Assembly: GCA_030340625.1 (NCBI GenBank)
Contig: JAOPHQ010003127.1
Location: forward strand, 766,501-830,500
DNA: 64,000 bases
Reading direction: 5' to 3'
Source of the DNA: Merluccius polli
Taxonomy: Eukaryota > Chordata > Actinopteri > Gadiformes > Merlucciidae
Shown here in pieces: positions 22,101 through 31,414 of this stretch. Each line of letters starts with the position of its first letter. Positions within the stretch are counted from its first letter, which is position 1. Made by a program: the position numbers and the translations under genes. Under the pieces are notes generated by a model, which was given only the letters and a program-made list of their open reading frames with translations, was not told the origin of the DNA and searched no databases.

Positions 22101-23571
22101 TATTGAATTTGCGGAGGATGTGGCCGAGGGGTAGGAGATAGATATGACAAATATGCATAGTTAGCCTATATTCATTTAATGTTCAAGTAGCAAATTAAAT
22201 GTAATCCATATACCATGCACACCTGTCTGGTTGGTAGAATGTATGTGGGATCCAGTGCATGAATGAGCTCCTTAAAACCTACATCTTCCACAATGGAAAA
22301 TGGTTGGGAGTCTTTGACAACCATATTCACCAGAGCTTCATCCACCGTTGTCTTTCTGAAACCTGAAACAAAATGTAATGGAGGGTATTAGGCCTATAGG
22401 GGCCAACCACATGATATAAATAATTCAATAAAGATTATCTATTACTTTGACTGGTGTCTGGACCACTGCCAGCAGACTGGGCATTCTCATGTATAGCTCT
22501 GTAATGCCTGATCATGGAGGAGGTGTTGTTGCTGTAAGTGAGCTCCTTGTGACACAGCAAGCACTTTACCTTCATTATGACAATGAAACACGTAAGGAAA
22601 GATTATATATAGGCTATGGAGGAGATCATGTATGGAGGACTAAAAGTGCCAAAATTAAATAAATAAATACACCATTAAATAATTACTTAAATGTGTAATT
22701 AATTCATTAAATTGGAATTAAATACTTAAATGTGTAATTAATTCATTAAAATACAGATTCAACAACATATATAATCATTTCACTATTTAATTAATTTACA
22801 TTTACATTTCATGATTTACATTTACATTTCATGATCCTGTGTTGCAGTGCTTCATGAATTGTCAAACTGTCAAACTCGCCCATCAAAGTCAGTGGGTGGG
22901 GCTAGCGCTAATCTAGTCTGATCCATTGCTTTGGTCTGAAGTAGAGTGCCTGGATAGAGAAAATGGAGGATCTTCATGAACTTTCTAGGGAGTTGGTGAG
23001 AGACGTTTTAGACTTAGCAGAGGATGTGGAAGTAGGAACAGACAGTTTTGTTTAATAGAGTATCTAAACCAACGTAGAGGGGAATAGCGCCACCCAGTGT
23101 ATTGGAACTAGCTCTGCATCAATCCATTATCTGGAATTGATTTGCCTTGACTTGATGCGCAGGGTAACCAATCAGGCATTAGGATCCGCCTACCAACTTT
23201 GATGGGCGAGTTTGACAGTTTGACAATTCATGAAGCACTGCAACACAGGACCATGAAATGTAAATCATGAAATGTAAATGTAAATTAATTAAATAGTGAA
23301 ATGATTATATATGTGTTTTTACATAAAATTAATCGGTATTTTAATGAATTAATGACACATTTAAGTATTTAATTCCAATTGTAATTAATTAATGACACAT
23401 TTAAGTAATTATTTAATGGTGTATTTATTTATTTAATTTTGGCACTTTTAGTCCTCCATAATCATAATGCCTTTATGAAAATCAAATACAATTACGACCT
23501 ACCTTGTTTTGAGCAACCAATTCGAAATGTTCCCAGACAGGAGAAGTCCTCCTCTTTCTGGGTGGCTCCAT
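19120..23571 (-). CDS. hAT transposase with BED zinc finger, five exons
   Basis: Exons on the minus strand: 23571-23503, 22569-22446, 22362-22223, 20331-19518 and 19442-19120. All introns are GT-AG and the phases agree: 69+124+140+814+323 nt = 1470 nt, 489 codons plus stop, with no internal stop. Exons 1-2 encode a BED zinc finger (VWEHFELVAQNK, then VKCLLCHKELTYSNN and RHYRAIH). Exon 3 matches the conserved linker (QPFSIVEDVGFKELIHALDP). Exon 4 carries the catalytic region (VSLTSDMWTS with a D, then CLVTDAAANM with a second D, then ALCIAHSLNLIV). Exon 5 is the hATC dimerisation domain (LALTYLCTPASSVPCERVFS). The RWNST-containing stretch usually found after the second D is absent: reading jumps from RKMVTYFQQA to TVELSGEKWVS. 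Roughly 90 residues appear missing, so catalysis is doubtful. Confidence 0.82.
20345..22145 (-). mobile_element. L2-type LINE fragment in the hAT intron
   Basis: A 5'-truncated LINE on the minus strand, with its 3' end at the low-coordinate (AAT)n tail (20345-20369). It encodes the RT C-terminal part: CFADDTQLYLS at about 22085-22115 (the catalytic ADD box), then after the nested MITE a stretch ending VKSLGVILDSTLSFHSHI near 21140-21185, then 20552-21172 (LVTSRLDYCNSLLFGLPQ; LQLVQNSAARIIT; LPPDLRNCDSL). The long C-terminal frame is open, so the insertion may be fairly young, but the element lacks endonuclease and is inactive. Confidence 0.85.
21381..22049. mobile_element. hAT-type MITE inside the L2 fragment
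   Basis: 669 bp with inverted ends TAGGGATGTCCGATATT and AATATCGGACATCCCTA (allowing ATAATATCGG at the right), and a perfect 8-bp TSD GTTTGCAG (21373-21380; 22050-22057). The subtermini are packed with CCGATA/TATCGG motifs. Between 21555 and 21680 it carries one and a half copies of the same ~100-bp hairpin module that is tandemly repeated at 28080-28660. Confidence 0.9.
22631..23460. mobile_element. Long-palindrome MITE in intron 1 of the hAT transposase
   Basis: 830 bp with ~250-bp imperfect inverted repeats. The outer ends are TATGGAGGACTAAAAGTGCC and its complement; further in are TTCATGAATTGTCAAACTG and its complement. ATCAT occurs next to both ends but is one base displaced on the left, so the TSD is not settled. 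No coding sequence. It could fold into a very long hairpin RNA if transcribed. Confidence 0.75.
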
Positions 23572-24258
23572 GGTGACAGGCAGAAACCTACCTAGCCTAC
23601 AGGTAGCCTAGCCTACAGGTAGCCTACACTCTATAATAATAATAATATAGATAATAATATAGATAACAATATAGACAATAATATAGATAGCCTATGTATA
23701 GCCTATAGGCCTAAGATTAGGCTATATAATACTAATACTATGCTAATAATATAATATTAATAGATAATGATATAGATTATATAGATATGTATAGCCTATA
23801 AGCCTATATAATAATAATATATATAATATGTAATACTAACCCTAAACTCAACTAGCCTACTACTAACACTATTCTAGTATCTATCTATCTATTCTAACCT
23901 AATATAATATAGTCTAATGCAGTATAATACTAATAATAGCTGATATAATCTATGATACAATGACTGAACTTAACCACTAACTCTGACACTTATCCAACGC
24001 ACACTCTATCTGTTCACCAATACCAAACGCCAACTCAAAACCCACAAAGTGCCGCGAGGTTCAAACCCTTTTATGCAGTAGCGACACTCAAAATGAATCA
24101 GTGACGTGTACACTGAATCCGAGGCCTCGTTTGTCATCAGTCACGTGATTTTTACGGAAACGATACAAGCCTCGAATCGAGGTTTCATCTGGAACGCCTC
24201 TTTTTGCTCGACACATGCTCCGACGCCTCGCTTCAAACGTCACATCGCTACCTGTTGC

Positions 24259-25125
24259 CGACCCCTGCCTGCCTGACTACCCGCCTGCTACCGGACCCTG
24301 TGGATGACCCCTGCCTGCCTGACTACCCACCTGCTGCCGGACCCTGTTGCCGACCCATCGCCTGTGCGACTACCCGCCCGTTGCCGACCCATCGCCTGTC
24401 CGACTACCCGCCCGTTGCCGACCCATCGCCTGTGCGACTACCCGCCCGTTGCCGACCCATCGCCTGTCCGACTACCCGCCCGTTGCCGACCCATCGCCTG
24501 TCCGACTACCCGCCCGTTGCCGACCCATCGCCTGTCCGACTACCCGCCTGTTGCCGACCCATCGCCTGTCGACTACCCGCCTGTTGCCGACCCACCGCCT
24601 GTCGACTACCCGCCTGTTGCCGACCCATCGCCTGTCGACTACCCGCCTGTTGCCGACCCACCGCCTGTCCGACTACCCGCCCGTTGCCGACCCATCGCCT
24701 GTCCGACTACCCGCCTGTTGCCGACCCCTGCCTGTCCGACTACCCGCCTGTTGCCGACCCATCGCCTGTCGACTACCCGCCTGTTGCCGACCCACCGCCT
24801 GTCGGACTACCCGCCTGTTGCCGACCCATCGCCTGTCCGACTACCCGCCCGTTGCCGACCCATCGCCTGTGCGACTACCCGCCCGTTGCCGACCCATCGC
24901 CTGTCCGACTACCCGCCCGTTGCCGACCCATCGCCTGTCCGACTACCCGCCTGTTGCCGACCCATCGCCTGTCCGACTACCCGCCCGTTGCCGACCCATC
25001 GCCTGTGCGACTACCCGCCCGTTGCCGACCCATCGCCTGTCCGACTACCTGCCTGTTGCCGACCCACCGCCTGTCGGACTACCCGCCTGTTGCCGACCCA
25101 CCGCCTGTCCACCTGCCCTCCCCCT
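24259..25125 (+). repeat. Expanded 33-bp minisatellite inside the solo LTR
   Basis: About 23 copies of a 33-bp unit (core TTGCCGACCCATCGCC, then TGTCCGACTACCC; some units 32 bp) from about 24340 to 25115. The same unit is present three and four times in the LTRs of the sushi element. Because 33 is divisible by three, all three forward frames stay open for ~300 codons; these are translation artefacts, not genes. Confidence 0.92.
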
Positions 25126-25512
25126 GTTGCTATTTCCCGCACTAATAAATCCCCTATCTTTCATCCCGTCTCTGCCTCCCTGTCTTCTGTGTTTGGGTTC
25201 ACTCGTCCTGCATTATAACATGAACGGGTTGACTATGGAAGTTTGGGAAGAATATTAATAGTCTATTGAGATAATTGTGTTATTTTTAAAAGTTGTTTAA
25301 TTCTAAACAGATTTTTAGATTGCAATGTGTGTATGTGGAGAACATTATCAAGTTATCTCTTTTAAAATGTAAACACCATTGCTTAGAACATTGAGATGAG
25401 CAATTGTTGTGAGGAGTTCAACATTTTGATGTATATGTCCATGGGCTCTAAATATTGTGGTTGTAGTGACAGTTTATAGAGTTTAGATTTTCTACACAGA
25501 GAAAAATCCCAT

Positions 25513-26865
25513 TAGAGTTGAGCCAGATACTCGGCTGAAACGAGTATCCAGTACGGATAAAGCACTTTTGCCGAGTACGAGTAGCCTAGAACTCTAGACA
25601 CCCCCTAGCGGCAGCAAATGTATTTGGCAGCTAGGTAGGTCTAGCACGGCTCCGTCGGCTTTTTGGTGCTGGAAACACCAAGTATGTCAGACCAATCACA
25701 GCGTGAGGGGCGGAGTCGGAAGCCGGGCTACCATGAAGACAGAGTTGCGACGGTTCCGTGTTAGAGGTAAACAATGGCTGCTGCTGCTGGCGAACGGCTG
25801 TCTTTCCACTTGGCTTTGGCCGCGACTCTTCAAGACTTGAAGTTAACATTTTATTTGAGAAAAGAACAAAGAACGGCACTGAAGTCTTTCCTCGAAAATA
25901 AATATGTATTCTGAGTTTTGATTAATTACGCACCTTCTTCGTTGCTCTGATTGGTTGTAGCGCTATCCTATTGCGTGCAGAGGGAACTTGAAAGACAACC
26001 GTTTATCCCGCCCACACTGTCAATGGAGCTGCGCCAGACCTTACGTCTTTCTGATGAGGGTCTGGCTTGCCAGGCTAGAGTACGAGTATTATACGAGTCA
26101 ATATCTGTGCTCGGATTGAATGAAAATCCTCATTGGGTAGCTGACTGTGTCAGCGTTCTGTGATAGGCTACAGCGCCCCTCCCCTACACAATGCAGATGT
26201 GTTGTTGTGTCGCTCTGATCACTCACACACAGAACAGCTCTCTGTCTCTCCCTCAGTAGGTTCGCGGGTCGTTTTCCGTTAATGTTTAGGGTTTCTTCAG
26301 CTTCAGGTTTGTTATTACTTAGGTTGGTACTTACTTATGAACCAGTAGAGTTCTGGTAAACGTGGGTTCGTTCAGACGTGGTGCCGACTCGCGTTGCGTC
26401 TCTGCCTGTCGGAGATTTTTTTTTCTTTTTTTAACCGTCATCTGGCTGCCTGGCTCTAACCAGTTTTTTTTTACTTCACGCACGGTGTCCGACACTTTCT
26501 TGCTGTATTTCGTGAAAAAATAAAGCTAGTAGTGGTATAAATATTGGAAATCAAGCTACACACACATACACACACACACTCTCTCTCTCTCTCTCTCCCT
26601 CTCCCTGCCGGTCGTCGGAGGTTTTTTTTAAACCGTCAGCTGGCTCTAACTGTTTTAAATAACAATTTCTGATCAACCCATATCAATTGCATGCTTAAAA
26701 TAACATACCGGTTAAAACCTCGCTCATTTCAAGACAACCCGACCCACTTCCGGGTTAAATCCCACCCACATCCAGGTTAGGCCCCGCCCACTCCGAGTAC
26801 AGATACAGATAATTCATATGGTTAACAGATACAGATACAGATAATGCTGTACTCGCTCATCCCTA
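25513..26865. mobile_element. hAT-type MITE (GAGTAC-rich ends) with a nested MITE
   Basis: 1353 bp flanked by a perfect 8-bp TSD AATCCCAT (25505-25512; 26866-26873). Ends are TAGAGTTGAGCCAG at the left and CTCGCTCATCCCTA at the right, imperfect but alignable inverted ends. Subterminal GAGTAC and CAGATACAGATA repeats are present. A CT/CA microsatellite lies at about 26560-26600. It contains the nested MITE at 25582-26077. Confidence 0.82.
25582..26077. mobile_element. MITE nested in the hAT MITE
   Basis: About 496 bp with short ends TAGCCT and AGGCTA. GAGTACGAG is directly repeated on both sides (25573-25581; 26078-26086), so the duplication is 8-9 bp and the boundary is uncertain by one base. 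The 8-bp size and TA-ending TIR suggest hAT. Right-end sequence includes GATGAGGGTCTGGCTTGCC. No coding is seen. Confidence 0.65.
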
Positions 26866-26873
26866 AATCCCAT

Positions 26874-27443
26874 GTGTCTGTATGTGGGAGTTTAATGTTT
26901 AAATACTTACAGTATTAAAGTTTTGACTAATTCCATAAAAGTTTATATAGTAAGGGAGTACATAACGTTTAAATTATTGTTGTAGCATAAAGTATGATGG
27001 AGGAGTTGAGTAAAGTTTGGGAATAATAATAATAAATAATAATAATAATAATAATATAAAAAATAAGTATGAAAGATAATAGGAATTTTGCAGTAACAGC
27101 TGCACACCTAATAAGTATGAGAGATAATAGGGGTTGTGCAGCTAAAGATGCACACCTAATAAGTATGATAGATAGGCCTAATAGGAGTTGTGCAGCTCAA
27201 GACAGAGGCCGCAGAGGATGGCTGTAGCCTTACAATGGCTAAACAACCAAAACTGGATTTTAATCGTGGACAGCAGGCTACAAGTTACAAAGAAATAATG
27301 AAGCTTGTGGCTGGATATGTGCATGGTGGATGAAATGTTGCCTATTTCTACGATTGACTCTCCGTCTTTCAGACGGATCCTTAGGAACATACCGGTCGCA
27401 GGTAACAGAAGAAAAAAAAAAAATGAAAGAAAAAAAAAAAGAC
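26874..27443. other. Intergenic stretch with a ~62-bp tandem repeat
   Basis: No gene recognised. An (AAT)n tract lies at 27026-27055. About three imperfect copies of a ~62-bp unit containing AATAAGTATGA, GATAATAGG and TGCACACCT lie at about 27064-27200. Confidence 0.5.
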
Positions 27444-27447
27444 TTAA

Positions 27448-29033
27448 AGGAGCTATATGTAAGAAATGTACTCAAAGTAATCATAAAATGACCCTAATAT
27501 GTCACTAGACATTGAGGAATCATGTTAATTTCAAGTATTTATGTCAGACATAATAGTAGTCCAGCCAGAATATTTAATTTCAAACGCAATATTTCTGTGC
27601 CAGGAAAACTGTTTTGTTTTCATTTTGTGTTTTGGTCTGTTGCTCCACCTTCTGCCTAGCATCCAATCGCAAATTCAGTACTGTATCGTGATCCGGGTTG
27701 CCAGATAGGCTGAGCTGCAGCCATTTACTGTATAAGGAAGGCTGCAGCTACAAATGTTTCGGGTCAGAAATGTCTGACGTTACTAAATGCATTCGTGAAC
27801 ATGTTTACATTGCACTATTAGCCTACCAAATATATTTTAGTTGGGTAATGAAAATGGTCCATGTTTCCACTGGAGTGAACTATTGCAGTATATCTTTAGA
27901 ATTATATTTGGCTTATCGCCATTATTCCGTTTTTGCTAGAAAAACATGTTTGAAGCGAATCATTGCGTCGTTGCCTCATGGGCGTTTTCACGAAGTCAGT
28001 ATCGTTTGCTCAATGACTGTATGTAAGGATTTCACACCATTGAGGGTGCCATTTACTGCACACCGACTGCAGTGTGGATGATAATAAAACAGCGGTCAGA
28101 ACTGGCGTGTGTGTCCGACAGGGCTGCTCTATTCGGACACATTACTATGAAGCCCCGGTGACGGTGTGGGAGTGCGGATGATAATAAAACAGCGGTAACA
28201 GCAAGTGTGTGTGTCCGAGAGGGCTGCCCTATTCGGACACATTACTATGAAGCCCCGGTGATGGTCTGGATGTGTTGGATGATAATAAAACAGCGGTAAC
28301 ATCATGTGTGTGTGTCCGAGAGTGCTGCTCTATTCGGACACATTACTATGAAGCCCCGGTGATGGTCTGGAAGTGTGGATGCTAATAAAACAGCGGTAAC
28401 AGCATGTGTGTGTGTCCGAGAGGGCTGCTCTCCTCGGACACATTACTATGAAGCCCCGGTGATGGTCTGGATGTGTTGGATGATAATAAAACAGCGGTAA
28501 CAGCATGTGTGTGTGTCCGAGAGGGCTGCTCTATTCGGACACATTACTCTGAAGCCCCGGTGATGGTCTGGAAGTGTGGATGATAATAAAACAGCGGTAA
28601 CATGTGTGTGTGTCCGAGAGGGCTGCTCTCCTCGGACACATTACTATGAAGCCCCAGTGACGGTGATGCAGTTGGTCAATATTATCAGGGATCTATGCAA
28701 GGCAAGTGTATTTGTATAGCACACTTCATACACAGAGGCAATTCTATGTTCTTTACCTAAATAAAAGCAAAGAACAGTATGTAAAACACAAGTATAGCAA
28801 GCAAATGCAGAACGTAAAGAACAGTATGTAATGCAACAAGTATATGCAGCAACTTTTTGTAGCTTTGTTGCTCCTTCTAGTAGACGCAGTGTTGTGTTGA
28901 GTAATCCGGGAACGGGGAATCTGGCAACCGCTACTCTGGATGGGGAGGGGGAGGGAGTACCACGCTGTACAGTATTTACGTGGTTGCAATAACAGTTTTG
29001 GCCAGAGAGGGCGCAATCCTACATATAGCTCCT
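27448..29033 (+). mobile_element. TTAA-flanked MITE, copy 1 (AGGAGCTATATGTA ends)
   Basis: 1586 bp with inverted ends AGGAGCTATATGTA and TACATATAGCTCCT, flanked by TTAA on both sides (27444-27447; 29034-29037). Interior order: unique segment (27450-28075), six tandem copies of a ~100-bp module (28080-28660), unique segment. No transposase. The same element recurs inverted at 30458-33080. A frame at 27698-28081 is shared by both copies, but I see no protein family in it. The TTAA target suggests piggyBac or Kolobok. Confidence 0.85.
28080..28665. repeat. Six tandem copies of a ~100-bp hairpin module
   Basis: Each unit runs ATAATAAAACAGCGGTAAC, GTGTGTGTCCGAGAGGGCTG, CTCGGACACATTACTATG, AAGCCCCGGTGA. 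GTCCGAG pairs with CTCGGAC across a ~12-nt loop; TTCGG variants keep most of the stem. Related modules occur at 21555-21680, 32048-32460 (four, inverted) and 38065-38102 (partial, inverted). Confidence 0.85.
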
Positions 29034-29875
29034 TTAAGATTGCTAACGTGGCCTGTGAGATTGATAAGTAGCACAGAGTTCGACACAAGGGATGGGAGGG
29101 GTAGAAGCAGCTGGGCTTATCCATTGTTTTCTGAGAGGGGGGGGGGACTATGAGTTTGTAATTTGCAACCCGTTATTTGTAACGATTAAAGTAGGGGGAC
29201 AAAATATATCATTCGTCAATGAAAGAAAAAAAGTTGTAAATGTCTCCTGGGCCCAGTATTTCAAAAGTGATCTGACAGGATTATCCTGGTCAGATTGGAT
29301 TAAATCTAGATCTGATCTGAAAACTGTGTATTTCAACACAGATCCAGATAATCCTGATCCTGAAGATCAGGATTCTGCTTTATCCAATCCTCCCTTGAAT
29401 CCAGATTAAAGGCTGGATTTGGGTATTTCAAAAGTTAAGGCAGATCTCTGGATCAACTTGACACCAAAATTTCAGGATCATTTGGATCCCACCTCAGAGG
29501 TGGATTTCACTTGGATTAAATCATTTAGATTAAGTCTCAGCTCCACTTCTCCTAGATATTGTTACTCAAGATGTTCATTACACTTAATCTAAAGTGTTAG
29601 TGTTTTACTTTTTTTATACTAAATCTTAAAAAAATGTATATTTAAAAAAATAAAGCAGCCTAATTGTAAGAAATGTAAAGTATAGTAAAATATTTTACCT
29701 CACTTTCTGAAACTGCTGCAATTAAGAGTAACAATTAATTACAGACCTATTTCTCAAATTCTAGTTTCAAACATTGTAACTTGCATGTACCAAAACATCA
29801 GAGAAAGACAACAGGAATGCGGGGTCCAAACAAACTTTAATTCCAACAAAACAGACATTTCAAATAATGTGTCCA

Positions 29876-30261
29876 CTAACTAAAACAGGACCTAACCCAG
29901 CTCAGAGGGCAGAAGTGAGCTGCTTTTCTAACAGCTTTATTTTCAGTTTTGTTTCTTTGCATCAGCTTTATTAGTTCATTGGCCTGTTCAATTTGTTTGA
30001 CTGCCCTCTCGGTCTCCATTTTGAGGAGCTTATGATAAGCATCCTCATCACCGGCATGCCTCTTCCGTCTCCGACGCTCTGGCCCACGAACCTCTTGTGG
30101 TGGATCGGGTGGAGCAATGCTGATGCTGGTTGAAGGTTCACCCTCTGAGCCTCCACAGGTGTGAGGAACACACATTCAGACGAGAGGTTGAGTGGCTCGT
30201 CAGCTGGCTCCCCAACACTGGATAAACTATGACGTGTGCACTTGCATTTTTTCAGTGTCAC
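29876..30261 (-). pseudogene. Myb/SANT-like protein remnant, C-terminal part
   Basis: Two overlapping minus-strand frames. One carries RRRKRHAGDEDAYHKLLK followed by an amphipathic helix (METERAVKQIEQANELIKLM), resembling the C-terminal part of the Myb-like DNA-binding protein that accompanies PIF/Harbinger transposases. The N-terminal SANT domain is not found nearby, so the gene is truncated. Function in the family: nuclear co-factor that helps the transposase bind element ends. Confidence 0.5.
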
Positions 30262-30457
30262 AGTTTATATCATGCTGCACATTGAAGCACTTTCAAGGTA
30301 TATTTTCATGCTTCTGACTAAATGAAGACACATTTGACTTCAGTCAGAAGCTTAAAAATGCACTTTTAAAATGTTTGGAAATGGCTTGAATGTGATTTTA
30401 AAAGCAGCTGCAGCAATGTATTTCAGCGTTTGTGTACAAACTGATTATTTTACTTAA

Positions 30458-31253
30458 AGGAGCTATATGTAGGATTGCGTCCTCTCTGGCCAAAACTGTT
30501 ATTGCAACCACGTTGTAAATACTGTACAGCGTGGTACTCCCTCCCCCTCCCCCCCCAGAGTAGCGGTTGCCAGATTCCCTGTTCCCGGATTACTCAACAC
30601 AACACTGCGTCTACTAGAAGGAGCAACCATGACAAGTGTTTTACATACTGTTCTTTGCTTTTATTTAGGTAAAGAACATAGAATTGCCTCTGTGTATGAA
30701 GTGTGCTATACAATAGTGGTGGATTTCCTCGTTCGTTTGCGCGAACTAGTTCGCGTCGTTCAGTTCGCCATGAAGAGTCGTTCGTTCGTTCGTTCGTTCG
30801 TTCGTGTTTCCGGTAGCGCTGAATCATTCACTGACTCGTTCAGTCGTTCAGTCGTTCACTTAGCTCCTCCCTCGTTCGCGAATCACGAACGACTCGGCTC
30901 AGGGCTGTCATTCGCGAACGGCGACTGCCAGCCGAGTCGGTCAGACTCGGCTCCTCCTCGTTCACACAACATTCAAACGAATCACGAATTCAGCTGAGTC
31001 GGTCTCGGACTCCCTCGTTCTTCTCATTTACTAACTAATCATGAAATCACGATTCACAATCGTGCAATGGTGCTTGATGGCGTTAATAAATGTGTTAATA
31101 GCAAATACAACATTGTGTCTGGTTGAATATGTTAACATATGTATTTCATTTGAGTTCAACAGATTTATTTAATGTATGCATAATGACATGTCAGGATCAA
31201 AATGCCCCGTTCCCCCAATTCAACGTAACGTTAGACAAACCAAACGCAGCGCG

Positions 31254-31288
<35 letters not shown>

Positions 31289-31383
31289 GGGGGGGGGGGG
31301 CGTAGTAGATTATTGGATGTTTAATATATCAGCAAGATAATAGACTTGGTAAAGTTAGACACACCAAACGCAGCGCGATGTGT

Positions 31384-31414
<31 letters not shown>

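Larger units (their letters stand above)
18708..24250 (-). mobile_element. hAT transposon with a complete spliced transposase frame
   Basis: 5543 bp with ends TAGTGATGGC (left) and CACATCGCTA (right, i.e. TAGCGATGTG on the other strand). It is flanked by a perfect 8-bp TSD CCTGTTGC (18700-18707; 24251-24258) lying inside the sushi-family LTR. GAGGC motifs are repeated near both ends. A minus-strand transposase in five exons (23571 down to 19120) fills the element. Its introns contain a palindromic MITE (22631-23460) and an L2 LINE (about 20345-22145) that itself carries a hAT MITE. This is a BED-finger hAT family. Confidence 0.9.
18461..25220 (+). mobile_element. Sushi-family solo LTR, split by a hAT transposon
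   Basis: The LTR begins TGTTACACTACGCCCTGC (18461) and ends CATTATAACA (25220), with a perfect 5-bp TSD TGAAC at 18456-18460 and 25221-25225. Without the hAT insertion (18708-24250) and its duplicated 8 bp it is about 1.2 kb. Its first ~150 bp match the LTR at 5780 closely, including TATTTAAG and the GTGCCAGCTCGTG counterpart of the self-priming segment. No internal region or second LTR exists, so it is a solo LTR. It is longer than its relative because the 33-bp minisatellite is expanded. Confidence 0.88.

Noticed and set aside
24204..25258. Three overlapping ~300-codon plus-strand frames
   Set aside because: They are the same 33-bp minisatellite read in three frames; the unit length is a multiple of three, so all frames stay open. 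They lie inside an LTR.
27698..28081. Plus-strand 127-codon frame in the TTAA MITE as a gene
   Set aside because: The frame is shared with the inverted copy simply because the copies are similar; no start context, splice sites or family resemblance, and upstream repeats interrupt it.
28080..28665. A CRISPR-like array
   Set aside because: Units are contiguous ~100-bp tandem repeats within a eukaryotic MITE, without unique spacers.
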